A stretch of DNA of 64,000 nt from Terrirhizobium terrae (GTDB taxonomy: Bacteria; Pseudomonadota; Alphaproteobacteria; Rhizobiales; Rhizobiaceae): assembly GCF_030323265.1 (NCBI RefSeq), contig NZ_CP104992.1, forward strand, positions 372,001-436,000. Direction: 5' to 3'. Shown here piece by piece: positions 1-9,161 of the stretch. The translations under genes and the position numbers were made by a program. The notes under the pieces were generated by a model. That model saw nothing but the letters and a program-made list of their open reading frames with translations, did no database searches and was not told where the DNA came from. The number at the start of each line of letters is the position of its first letter. Position 1 is the first letter of the stretch.

Positions 1-1122
<1,122 letters not shown>

Positions 1123-1926
1123 ATGCCCAAATCAGTAGTCGCCGTACCCGCCGATATCCGCAGGATCGAGGGCGCCGTCTGGCATGCCTCACCCGATCAA
1201 TACGTCTCGGCCGCGATGAAGGTCGCCGACGTGATGAGCTTTCTCGTCCCGGCATTCGAGGACGGCAACGAAGCCGACGCCATTCTCGACCGCGTCGACG
1301 GCGTATTGATTTCCGGCGCCCTCAGCAACGTCCATCCTTCCCTCTACGGCAAGGAAGCAACCGAGGCCGACGGTCCGTTCGATCATGGTCGCGATGCGAC
1401 CTCGCTGCCCCTGATCCGCCAGGCCATTGAACGCGGCATCCCGCTTCTCGCCATCTGCCGCGGCATCCAGGAGCTGAACGTCGCGCTGGGAGGCACGCTC
1501 GCAAGCGAAATCCAGGACCTGCCGGGCAACTGGGATCATCGCTCGCCGGAAGTGACGGACCGCGACGGCAAATTCGCCATCCGCCAGCCTGTCATTGTCG
1601 AGGAAGGCTCCTGCATCGCCCGCTATATCGGTACCTCCGGCGCCGTGCAGGTCAATTCCCTGCACCGCCAGGCAATCTCCGAGACCGCTCCGCGCCTGCA
1701 GGTGGAAGCCCGTGCCGAAGACGGCACAGTCGAGGCGGTCTCGGTCATCGACGCGAAAAACTTCGCCGTCGGCGTGCAGTGGCATCCGGAATACTGGGCT
1801 GAGACCGATGCTCCGTCGCGTGCCCTGTTCGAAGCATTCGGCGATGCGGTGCGCGCTTATGCTGCCGCGAAGAGCGGCTCGCAGCAACCGGCAGATCCGG
1901 TCCGCGCAGTGTCGGCAGCCCGCTGA
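1123..1926 (+). CDS. Class I glutamine amidotransferase-like gamma-glutamyl hydrolase (peptidase C26, PuuD-like)
   Basis: Cytoplasmic hydrolase of gamma-glutamyl bonds, of the family of PuuD (gamma-glutamyl-GABA hydrolase in putrescine breakdown). The triad is complete: Cys112 in LAICRGIQELNV (nucleophile elbow), His221 and Glu223 in GVQWHPEYW. The 267 residues match family length (about 250-260) plus a short Ala/Ser tail. It stands alone, divergent from the TRAP receptor, with the next gene convergent. The polyamine or GABA substrate is inference from family membership; no other puu genes are adjacent, so another gamma-glutamyl amide is possible. Confidence 0.85.
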   Translation: MPKSVVAVPADIRRIEGAVWHASPDQYVSAAMKVADVMSFLVPAFEDGNEADAILDRVDGVLISGALSNVHPSLYGKEATEADGPFDHGRDATSLPLIRQAIERGIPLLAICRGIQELNVALGGTLASEIQDLPGNWDHRSPEVTDRDGKFAIRQPVIVEEGSCIARYIGTSGAVQVNSLHRQAISETAPRLQVEARAEDGTVEAVSVIDAKNFAVGVQWHPEYWAETDAPSRALFEAFGDAVRAYAAAKSGSQQPADPVRAVSAAR

Positions 1927-1941
1927 GTTTCGAGCTGATTC

Positions 1942-2517
1942 TCAATCACCGCAAAGCGCCTTAAGGCTCAGACGTCCAGTCGTTTCTTGAACCTTGCCGG
2001 TTATACGGATCTTCGTGCCGCTCTCGATTCCGCTCTCGTCATCCAGCAAGCGCCCCTCGATAACTGTGTCGTTGGCGATGGGCTCCAGCATAACTTCATT
2101 CATACGGCCGGGAACGAGATCGCTCGCGATGTCGAGCGGCGGAATGCGCCATCTGTAGACACCATCCCGAGACGTAAGAAGGAGCCTGACACGGACGCCT
2201 ATCGGCAAAGTCAGCATATCGGCCGTCGTGCACTCCTGAAAATCAGCAGACCCATTTTCATTCGGCACATTGAGCTCGTACTGATAGTCCAGCTTTCCGG
2301 CTGAAGCCACGACACGAACCGTTAGCGCAACGTCCGACTCTCGCGAGCCTTCCATCAGCAGCTCGGCGGCGGCGAGGCAGTCAGCTCGTGCAGCTTGTGG
2401 AAACTGCTCGCAGGCTTCCCTTGGCGTTATTGCGCTGTCGGCTGATGCCACCAGAGGAATTGCGAGGCAGGCAATCGCAGACAGCACCGCACAGAGGCGT
2501 CTCAATCCACTCGCCAT
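1942..2517 (-). CDS. Secreted cupredoxin-like protein resembling the CoxB/CuA domain, ligands degenerate
   Basis: 191 residues with a Sec signal peptide (hydrophobic LCAVLSAIACLAIPLVASA, cleavage near residue 27). Residues about 80-170 line up with the CuA domain of cytochrome oxidase subunit II: YQYELNVPN resembles the WQWxFxYP strand, VRVRLLLTSRDGVYRWRIPP resembles VRLLLTSxDVIHSFWVP, and DLVPGRMNEVMLEP resembles DAVPGRxNxxWF. The conserved His of DVIH is replaced (DGVYRW), and the Cys-x3-Cys loop is absent; three other cysteines remain (ECTTAD, KALCGD and one near the N-terminus). It is convergent with 1123-1926, and its start is 64 bp downstream of the end of the dehydrogenase at 2582. Function unknown; a CuA centre looks unlikely. 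Confidence 0.7.
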   Translation of the reverse strand: MASGLRRLCAVLSAIACLAIPLVASADSAITPREACEQFPQAARADCLAAAELLMEGSRESDVALTVRVVASAGKLDYQYELNVPNENGSADFQECTTADMLTLPIGVRVRLLLTSRDGVYRWRIPPLDIASDLVPGRMNEVMLEPIANDTVIEGRLLDDESGIESGTKIRITGKVQETTGRLSLKALCGD

Positions 2518-2581
2518 TGAAACTCCTCTGCCTCTCGCCAGCCCTCTGAACTCGGCGCGTCCCGCAATGGTCGTTGCGCCC

Positions 2582-3547
2582 TCACCCCTTAACTGGCGTC
2601 TCCGGCACCGGCGTGCGCACCGTCTTCTTGTCGAACCAGCCGATCAGGTTGTCGACGACGAGATCCGCCATTGCGTCGCGGGTAGGCACCGAGGCCGACG
2701 CGACATGCGGCAGCATCGATATATTGTCGAGGTCGAGAAAGCCCTCGGCCTTGGTCGGTTCCTGGTAAAAGACGTCGAGGCCGGCAGCGGCGATGGTGCG
2801 GTTGCGCAATGCAGCCTCTAGCGCCGGTTCATCCACGCTTGTGCCGCGTCCGACATTGATGAATACGCCGTTCGGTCCAAGTGCCGAGAGGATTTCCGCA
2901 TTGATGATCTTGTGGGTCGCGGCCGTGCCGGGAACGATCGAGATCAGCGTATCGACCTGCTCGGCCATCTCCTTCAGTGAAGGATAATAGGTATAATTGA
3001 CGTCGCTGCGCTGGTTGCGGGTGTGATAGCCGATCTTGACCTTGAATGGTTCGAGACGACGGGCAATCTCGATGCCGATGCGACCGAGGCCGAGAATGCC
3101 GACGGTGCGGCCCTTGAGCGACAGCGGAGACAGCGCAAACGGGCCGTCCGATGCCCATTTGCCGGACCGCAGCCAGTCTTCGGCGACAGGCAGACGGCGG
3201 ATCGTATTGAGCAGGAGCGCGATCGTCGTATCCGCCACTTCGTCATTCAGGACATCAGGCGTATGGCTGACGACAATACCGCGACCGGCAGCGTATTTGG
3301 CATCCACGCCGTCATAGCCGACGCCGAAATTCGAGACGAGTTCGAGGTTTGGCAGCTTTTCCATCCACTCGACCGGGAGCTTGCCGGAGACGGCCACCCC
3401 GCGGATAGCCGCGAGGGTCGTGTCATCCAATTCCAGCGTGCCGTCCTGCGTCGGCATGGTGACGACCTCGAATTTTTCCTTGAGCCGCGCCATGACGCGC
3501 GGATGGATGCGTCCGGGAACGAGAACGGTCACGGTGTTCTGGGTCAT
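2582..3547 (-). CDS. D-2-hydroxyacid dehydrogenase (glyoxylate/hydroxypyruvate reductase type)
   Basis: NAD(P)H-dependent reductase of 2-oxo acids, cytoplasmic. It has the Rossmann loop GLGRIG at residues 153-158 and the catalytic trio Arg234 (NVGRGTSVDE), Glu263 (LDVFYQEP) and His281 (MLPHVASAS). The 321 residues match the GhrB/GyaR class. It lies 53 bp downstream of the LacI-type regulator gene on the same strand, so it is probably the regulator's target or operon partner. Exact substrate (glyoxylate, hydroxypyruvate, 2-ketogluconate) is not decided by sequence. Confidence 0.9.
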   Translation of the reverse strand: MTQNTVTVLVPGRIHPRVMARLKEKFEVVTMPTQDGTLELDDTTLAAIRGVAVSGKLPVEWMEKLPNLELVSNFGVGYDGVDAKYAAGRGIVVSHTPDVLNDEVADTTIALLLNTIRRLPVAEDWLRSGKWASDGPFALSPLSLKGRTVGILGLGRIGIEIARRLEPFKVKIGYHTRNQRSDVNYTYYPSLKEMAEQVDTLISIVPGTAATHKIINAEILSALGPNGVFINVGRGTSVDEPALEAALRNRTIAAAGLDVFYQEPTKAEGFLDLDNISMLPHVASASVPTRDAMADLVVDNLIGWFDKKTVRTPVPETPVKG

Positions 3548-3600
3548 GCTGAAAATCCTATCGCTTGGGAATGGGAAGGGCGAAGAGGGAGTTCTGGCCT

Positions 3601-4626
3601 TCAGGAGGATCGCGGCCGGTAAGGTGTGGTGGACTGACGGATGCGCATTTCCGGCTTGATCAGGTGGATTCCGTCCGGCTCATGGCTGCCGGCAAGGCGA
3701 TCGAGAAGCGCACGGGCTGCGAGCCGCCCGACATCGGCCTGCTGGTTGGAGACCGTCGTGAGCGACGGGGTCGAGATCGAAGCCTGTTCGAGGTCGTCGT
3801 AGCCGGTGACGGAAATATCCTGGCCGGGAATGAGACCGGCGCGGGCGATACCGTTCATCAGGCCGATGGCGACAAGATCGTTCCAGCAAACGGCGGCGGT
3901 CGGCTTCTGCGGCAGGGACAGGAAATTCACCGCTGCCTCGAAACCGCCCTGCATGGTGCGGGGGCCAGGGATGCGCAGGTTCGGATCGACCTCGATATTG
4001 GCCTTGCGCAGCGCGTTGACATAACCCTGATAGCGGTCACGACCGGTGGAAGTCTGGTCGGTGCCGCCGATCATCGCGATGACCCGGTGACCAAGGCCGA
4101 TCAGGTGGTTGGTGGCAAGCGAAATGCCGTAGCTGTCATCGCCGCGATAGGTCGGCAACTCGACGCCATCCAGCGTACGGGCGACGAGAACCGCTGGCAT
4201 GCCGTTCTGTTCGATGAGCCTTATATCCTCGATCGGCGTACCGATCGCCGGCGACATGATGACGCCGTCGCCACCGAGCTGCAGGAGCGTCTCCAGAAAG
4301 GTCCGCTGCTTCTCCACCGCGTCGTAGTGATTGGAGAGAATGAAGGTGTGGCTGCTGCGATCGAGCTCGCTTTCGATCGCTTTGAGGATTTCGCCGTAGA
4401 ACGGGTTCATGACGTCATGCACGACGACGCCGATAATGCCGGAGCGGGAGGTGCGGAGGCTGGCGGCGCGGCGGTTGTAGATATAGCCGAGCGCCCGCGC
4501 CTGTTCCTTGATCTTCTCCCGCGTATCGACAGCGACCAGCGGGCTGTCGCGCAATGCCAGCGAAATCGTTGCCGTCGACAGGCCAAGGCTGTCGGCAATT
4601 GTCGAAAGCTTGATTTTCTGAGCCAT
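3601..4626 (-). CDS. LacI-family transcriptional regulator
   Basis: DNA-binding repressor with an N-terminal LacI helix-turn-helix (KLSTIADSLGLSTATISLAL, about residues 6-25), the hinge region with ASLRTSRSGIIGVVV, and a periplasmic-binding-protein-like sugar domain ending in VTGYDDLEQASISTPSLTTV. Length 341 is standard. ATG at 4626; spacing upstream is weak in Shine-Dalgarno sequence. A perfect 13-bp inverted repeat lies 38 bp upstream (4664-4703) and may be its operator. The dehydrogenase at 2582-3547 follows on the same strand. Confidence 0.92.
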   Translation of the reverse strand: MAQKIKLSTIADSLGLSTATISLALRDSPLVAVDTREKIKEQARALGYIYNRRAASLRTSRSGIIGVVVHDVMNPFYGEILKAIESELDRSSHTFILSNHYDAVEKQRTFLETLLQLGGDGVIMSPAIGTPIEDIRLIEQNGMPAVLVARTLDGVELPTYRGDDSYGISLATNHLIGLGHRVIAMIGGTDQTSTGRDRYQGYVNALRKANIEVDPNLRIPGPRTMQGGFEAAVNFLSLPQKPTAAVCWNDLVAIGLMNGIARAGLIPGQDISVTGYDDLEQASISTPSLTTVSNQQADVGRLAARALLDRLAGSHEPDGIHLIKPEMRIRQSTTPYRPRSS

Positions 4627-4663
4627 ATCCCCTCGCCGTCACGCAGACCGGTTTTGTGCCAGT

Positions 4664-4703
4664 CTGCCGAATTAAATTTTAAATAAACAATTTAATTCGG
4701 CAG
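4664..4703. repeat. Perfect 13-bp inverted repeat with 14-bp AT-rich spacer
   Basis: CTGCCGAATTAAA at 4664-4676 is matched exactly by its reverse complement TTTAATTCGGCAG at 4691-4703. The 14-bp spacer is nearly all A/T. It sits between the stop of the MarR gene (4743) and the start of the LacI gene (4626). Long loop and no U-tract argue against a classic terminator; an operator for the LacI protein or a dyad bound by two dimers fits better. Confidence 0.7.
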
Positions 4704-4742
4704 GACAATAGCGAGGTGAGCATTCATCGAGGATGCCGCCGA

Positions 4743-5237
4743 TCAGTCCTCGTCACCATCCGGCTGAAGGTTCTGTTCGACGGCGCGGAGCAGCTTGAGG
4801 AGTGTGCGGACTTCCTTTTCGGAAAACCCCTTCACGGCAAGCGCGCCGCAATCGGCAACCGACTGGCCGATGGATCCGACACTGCGCTGGCCGCTTTCGG
4901 TCAGGTGGACCTTGGTCAGACGGCCATCATGGCCATCGGCGCGACGCTCGACGAAGCCCTGGGCCTCCATGCGCCCGATCGTGCGCGTCATGGTCGGCGC
5001 CTTGACGCCGAGGCGCAGCGCAAGCTGGCCCGGCGTCTGACCGTCATCTTCGGCAAGCGCCAGGATGACGCCGTCCTGGCCGGCGTAAAGTCCGCTGTCC
5101 GACATGTTGCGACTGAGCGCTGTGCGGACCGAACGGGCCGCCTGGGTAATGGCCGGCGCGAGGTCGACAGCGGAAAGAGCGGCGAGCTCTTTCTTCTTGC
5201 CGGACTTGGATTTCTTGTCGCCCTTTTTCTTGCTCAT
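4743..5237 (-). CDS. MarR-family transcriptional regulator with lysine-rich N-terminus
   Basis: Winged-helix regulator. I place the start at ATG 5237, giving MSKKKGDKKSKSGKKKE, a strongly basic leader of about 17 residues; a longer frame to 5363 would run through the divergent promoter. The wHTH shows as TPGQLALRLGVKAPTMTRTI followed by the wing RRADGHDGRLTKVHLTESG. 164 residues. It is divergent from the creatininase gene at 5321 with 83 bp between starts, so autoregulation and control of that gene are plausible. The lysine-rich tail is unusual for MarR proteins and could add non-specific DNA contacts. Confidence 0.88.
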   Translation of the reverse strand: MSKKKGDKKSKSGKKKELAALSAVDLAPAITQAARSVRTALSRNMSDSGLYAGQDGVILALAEDDGQTPGQLALRLGVKAPTMTRTIGRMEAQGFVERRADGHDGRLTKVHLTESGQRSVGSIGQSVADCGALAVKGFSEKEVRTLLKLLRAVEQNLQPDGDED

Positions 5238-5320
5238 CGGTTCTGCCCGCTTTGCCTCGTGAAGGTGACCACTATATTGGGTGCGCGCTATCCATAACCA
5301 AACCGGGAAACCACCGCCAG

Positions 5321-6112
5321 ATGTCGCATCCCCGCCCTCGCTTTTGTGACAATGATCCGACACTTGCGTCCACAGAAAGACGCGACTGGATTGCCGTTCT
5401 GCCGCTCGGTGCGCACGAACAGCACGGTCCCCACCTGCCTTTCGAGACCGATACGCTGATTGCCGAAGGTCTTGTGGCGCGACTCACCGCCGCCCTACAC
5501 GCAGACCTGCCTGTCACCGTCCTGCCGGTCGAACCGGTCGGCTATTCGATCGAGCACATGGATGTGGAGGGCACCCGCACCCTTTCGTTCGATGAAGCGG
5601 TCAACCGCTGGCTCGGCATTGCTGGGGACCTGCATCGTCAGGGCATCCGCAAATTCGTCATGCTCAACGCCCATGGCGGCAACTCGCCACTGCTGACGAT
5701 CGTCGCGACCGAGGCACGTGTGCGTTTCAACATGCTTGCCGTCGCCACCAGTTGGACCCGCTTCGGCCAGCCGGAAGGCTGGATCACGCCGGAGGACAAG
5801 GCGATCGATATCCATGGCGGCGACATAGAGACGTCCGTCATGCTGGCGCTCTGGCCGGACCGCGTCGACATGACGAAGGCCGAAGCCTTTTCGTCTCGCC
5901 AGTCGAACTTCGCCCAAGACTTCAAGCACCTGCGCGCCTATGGCCCCCACGCCTTTGGTTGGAAGATGTCGGACCTGAACGACAAGGGCGTGGCCGGTGA
6001 CGCGTCGGTCGCGACGGCAGAACGGGGTGAGCGGCTGGTGGCCCATGCGGTGAAGGGGATTGTCGAATTGCTGGAGGATGTGGCGCGGTTTGACATCGCC
6101 ACATTGGATTGA
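5321..6112 (+). CDS. Creatininase-family amidohydrolase
   Basis: Metal-dependent amidohydrolase fold (creatininase, MftE, FAPy deformylase group). Metal-site residues are visible: Glu33 and His35 in LGAHEQHGPHLP, Asp44 in FETDT, the LNAHGGN histidine, and the glutamate of DIHGGDIETS. I start at ATG 5321 (MSHPRPRF) because upstream codons overlap the MarR promoter. 263 residues, typical length. It is divergent from the MarR gene. No mycofactocin genes are nearby, so MftE function is unlikely; the true substrate is unknown. Confidence 0.85.
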   Translation: MSHPRPRFCDNDPTLASTERRDWIAVLPLGAHEQHGPHLPFETDTLIAEGLVARLTAALHADLPVTVLPVEPVGYSIEHMDVEGTRTLSFDEAVNRWLGIAGDLHRQGIRKFVMLNAHGGNSPLLTIVATEARVRFNMLAVATSWTRFGQPEGWITPEDKAIDIHGGDIETSVMLALWPDRVDMTKAEAFSSRQSNFAQDFKHLRAYGPHAFGWKMSDLNDKGVAGDASVATAERGERLVAHAVKGIVELLEDVARFDIATLD

Positions 6113-6135
6113 GAATTCGCTTTACAACGACTATA

Positions 6136-6156
6136 TTGGACCAGCTATTTGGACCA
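6136..6156. promoter_or_regulatory. Candidate VapBC operator: two TTGGACCA repeats
   Basis: TTGGACCA occurs at 6136-6143 and again at 6149-6156, a 13-bp step, ending 15 bp before the antitoxin start. Each TGGACCA core is itself an odd palindrome. Antitoxin-toxin complexes of the Phd/VapB type usually bind such paired sites and repress their own operon; binding here is inferred. Confidence 0.5.
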
Positions 6157-6171
6157 TGAGAGAAAACATTG

Positions 6172-6429
6172 ATGGAAATCTCAGTAAGTGATGCCAAGGC
6201 GAGCTTGACCGAGCTGCTTCACCGCGCAGAGGCTGGCGAGGAGGTCGTGTTGACGCGTCGCGGTCAAAAAGTTGCGCAGATCGTTCCGCTGAGACCCGCA
6301 TTGTCTTCTGAACAAAGGCGGGCCCTTATCGACGAGATCCGAGCCATGGCCCCCGCCCCTGTGCTCGAAAACGTGTCAGCCGCGCGCAGCCAGGATTTTC
6401 TTTACGGTGATGACGGCCTCCCCAAATGA
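6172..6429 (+). CDS. vapB: Phd/YefM-type antitoxin
   Basis: 85-residue antitoxin beginning MEISVSDAKASLTELLHRAE, the Phd/YefM DNA-binding N-terminus, followed by GEEVVLTRRGQKVAQIVPL. ATG at 6172 is chosen over the TTG at 6169. The C-terminal half (ENVSAARSQDFLYGDDGLPK) is the likely toxin-wrapping segment. Its stop overlaps the toxin start (ATGA at 6426-6429), the usual translational coupling in these pairs. Confidence 0.9.
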   Translation: MEISVSDAKASLTELLHRAEAGEEVVLTRRGQKVAQIVPLRPALSSEQRRALIDEIRAMAPAPVLENVSAARSQDFLYGDDGLPK

Positions 6430-6824
6430 TCGTCATCGATACGTCAGCCTTGATTGCGATCGTGAATAACGAGCCGGCGGCGATTTCCTGTAGGGAGGTT
6501 CTGGCGATTGAAACACAAGTTTATATCAACGCGGCAACCCTCACCGAAGCACTCATCGTTGCACGTGGCAAGAATTGTTTGCCCGGCTTCACGGCCTTGG
6601 TGGACCAGCTTCCGTTGACGGTGGTTGCGCTCGATGAGATCAGAGCGGAAAGAGCAGCTTCGGCTTATGCTCAATGGGGCAAAGGCTTCCACAAGGCCGC
6701 CCTCAATTTCGGCGATTGCTTCGCCTACGCCACCGCAAAGGAGTTCGAATGTCCACTCCTCTATGTCGGCGACGATTTCACGCAGACGGATCTAACCCCG
6801 GCAATCTCAGCCTCCACCACCTGA
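6426..6824 (+). CDS. vapC: VapC-type PIN-domain toxin ribonuclease
   Basis: PIN-domain endoribonuclease of 132 residues. The acidic catalytic set is intact: Asp5 (VIDTSALI), Glu41 (TLTEALIV), Asp97 (NFGDCFAYA) and Asp116/117 (LYVGDD). It overlaps the antitoxin gene by 4 bp. VapC toxins cleave tRNA or rRNA; the target here is unknown. With all residues present the module looks functional. Confidence 0.92.
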   Translation: MIVIDTSALIAIVNNEPAAISCREVLAIETQVYINAATLTEALIVARGKNCLPGFTALVDQLPLTVVALDEIRAERAASAYAQWGKGFHKAALNFGDCFAYATAKEFECPLLYVGDDFTQTDLTPAISASTT

Positions 6825-6945
6825 TGTGATTTCATAACATCGAAACCCTTTGAACTCGTCACGCCTTGCCCTTATATGAAGCGGACGAATTTGGCCTCGG
6901 CTTGCCTTCAGGCCGGCGCAAGTCCTTAACCTTCGAGGTTTTCCT

Positions 6946-8064
6946 ATGACCGAACAAACCACCGAAGCTGCAGCAGCAAAGCCCATTCCTGTCACCGTGC
7001 TGACCGGTTATCTCGGCGCCGGCAAGACGACGCTTCTCAACCGCATCCTCTCCGAAAGCCACGGCAAGAAATACGCCGTCATCGTCAACGAATTCGGCGA
7101 GATCGGCATCGACAACGACCTGATCGTCGAGTCGGACGAAGAGATCTACGAGATGAACAACGGCTGCGTCTGCTGCACCGTTCGCGGCGACCTGATCCGT
7201 GTCGTCGAAGGCCTGATGCGCCGCCCCGGCCGTTTCGACGGCATCATCGTTGAGACGACCGGCCTCGCCGATCCCGTCCCGGTCGCTCAGACCTTCTTCA
7301 TGGATGACGACGTCCGCGCCAAGACGGAACTCGATGCCGTCGTCGCGCTTGTCGATGCCAAGCACCTGCCGCTGCGCCTGAAGGATAGTCGCGAAGCCGA
7401 GGACCAGATCGCGTTTGCCGATGTCGTGCTCGTCAACAAGACCGACCTCGTCACCCCGGAAGAACTGGCCGTGGTCGAGGATATCGTGCGCGCCATCAAC
7501 CCGACCGCCCGCATCTATAAGACCAGCCGTTCTGGTGTCGATCTTGCTCGCGTGCTCGATCAGGGCGCCTTCAACCTGGAACGGGCGCTGGAAAACGACC
7601 CGCATTTCCTCGACCACGATCATGACGACCATGTTTGCGGCCCGGACTGCGATCACGACCACCATCACCATCATGGGCACGATCACCACCATCATGATCA
7701 CGATCACGACCATCACCATGGCCATCATGATGCGATGTCGCCGATCCACGACATCACCGTGAAGTCGATCTCGCTGCGCGGCGGCGAGATGAACCCGGAA
7801 CGCTTCTTCCCCTGGATCCAGAAGATCACCCAGACCGAAGGCCCGAACATCCTGCGCCTGAAGGGCATCATCGCCTTTGCCGGCGATGAGGAGCGTTACG
7901 TGGTCCAGGGCGTGCACATGATCGTCGAAGGCGATCATCAGCGCCCGTGGAAGGATGGCGAGAAGCGCGAAAGCCGCCTCGTCTTCATCGGTCGCGATCT
8001 CGACTTCGCCAAGATCGAGCAGAGCTTCTTCGCCTGCCAGGCGAAGGCCCCGGCATCTGCATGA
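6946..8064 (+). CDS. CobW/COG0523-family GTPase metallochaperone with histidine-rich loop
   Basis: G3E GTPase that delivers a metal, probably zinc, to client proteins. Walker A GYLGAGKT at residues 21-28, the metal motif GCVCC at 73-77, ETTG at 103-106 and NKTD near 164 are all present. Residues 220-261 form a metal-binding loop with 22 histidines in 42 residues plus two cysteines (VCGPDC). A CobW C-terminal domain follows. ATG at 6946. The WD40 gene starts 112 bp downstream. An ATAACAT half-site at 6834-6840 resembles part of a Zur box, but only weakly. Confidence 0.93.
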   Translation: MTEQTTEAAAAKPIPVTVLTGYLGAGKTTLLNRILSESHGKKYAVIVNEFGEIGIDNDLIVESDEEIYEMNNGCVCCTVRGDLIRVVEGLMRRPGRFDGIIVETTGLADPVPVAQTFFMDDDVRAKTELDAVVALVDAKHLPLRLKDSREAEDQIAFADVVLVNKTDLVTPEELAVVEDIVRAINPTARIYKTSRSGVDLARVLDQGAFNLERALENDPHFLDHDHDDHVCGPDCDHDHHHHHGHDHHHHDHDHDHHHGHHDAMSPIHDITVKSISLRGGEMNPERFFPWIQKITQTEGPNILRLKGIIAFAGDEERYVVQGVHMIVEGDHQRPWKDGEKRESRLVFIGRDLDFAKIEQSFFACQAKAPASA

Positions 8065-8175
8065 CGATACCGGCTTGACCTTGAGCCGCAACATTAAGAA
8101 CATCGATAAGCGGGCGTCGGAAACGGCGCCCGAAAACCATATGGATGATAACATGCCCGAAGCGATGGCCGCCTG

Positions 8176-9161
8176 ATGCCGACAGTTGCACCACTTGATA
8201 TCGACGGCCACGTCGTCTCCACCCATTTCCTCGGCGAAATCCCCGTCTTCGCCACCGCTGCCGGCACCATCCACCGGCTCGATGGCGGCGAGAAGGTTAT
8301 CGAGGCGCATCAGGGCCTGCTGACCTGCATCCGCGACCCGTTCAGTGCCACGCTGATTTCCGGCGGCGAGGATGGCAAGGTCCAGCGCATCGGCCACGAC
8401 GGCAGCACGACGCTGCTCGCAGAAGCGCCGCGCAAGTGGATTTCCGTCGTCGCCGGGGGCCGCAGAATGCCGTCGCCTATGCCGTCGGAAAGACAAGCGT
8501 TGTGCGCCTGAACGACGGCACGGTGAAGGAGTTTACCGAAGAGCGCAGCGTCGAAGGACTTGCCTTCGCCACCAAGGGGCTCCGCATCGCGGCCGCTCGT
8601 TATAACGGTGTGTCGCTGCACTGGGTCGGCACAAACGCGCCTGCGGTCGATCTCGACTGGAAGGGCGCGCATACCGGCGTGACCTTCTCGCCAGACGGCC
8701 GCTTCCTCGTCACCATGATGCAGGAAAACGCGCTGCACGGGTGGAAGCTCGACGGCAAGGCCGGCGAAAGCCGCCACATGCGCATGACCGGCTATCCGGC
8801 CAAGGTGAAGTCGCTGTCGTGGTCGGTAAAGGGCAAGTGGCTCGCCTCCTCCGGTGCGCCGGCCGCCATCGTCTGGCCCTTCTCCTCGAAGGACGGCCCG
8901 ATGGGCAAGGCACCACTGGAGCTCGGCACCCGCGCCAATATCATGGTCACCCAAGTCGCTTTCCATCCGGCTGAAGAAGTGCTCGCCATCGGTTTCATCG
9001 ACGGCATGATTTTGGGCGTCCGCATTGCCGACTCCAAGGAGGCTTTGCTGCGCCGCCCCGGCAAGGGCGCGATTACCGGCATGAGCTGGAGCGCCAGCGG
9101 CAAGCTGCTTGCCTTCTCCTCCGAAGCCGGCGATTGCGGCGTCATCGATATCAGTGCCTGA
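8176..9161 (+). pseudogene. WD40 beta-propeller protein, interrupted by a -1 frameshift
   Basis: The reading frame from ATG 8176 (MPTVAPLDIDGH) carries the first propeller blades (LISGGEDGKVQRI) and then runs off frame; the second frame carries GVTFSPDGRFLVTMM, KWLASSGAPAAIVWPF and AFHPAEEVLAIGF to the stop at 9161. One extra G in the G-run 8455-8459 would give the smooth junction VVAGGPQNAVAYAV, so one base is missing. Corrected length is about 328 residues. It follows the CobW gene, a pairing that suggests a shared metal-homeostasis role, though the function of this propeller is unknown. Probably a sequencing error and not a true pseudogene. Confidence 0.8.

Noticed and set aside
6827..6842. 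Zur box before the CobW gene
   Set aside because: Only one ATAACAT half-site; the symmetric partner is poor.
6859..8496. 545-codon reverse frame over the CobW gene
   Set aside because: Antisense shadow of the conserved CobW frame; no motifs or ribosome site, driven by high GC and codon bias.
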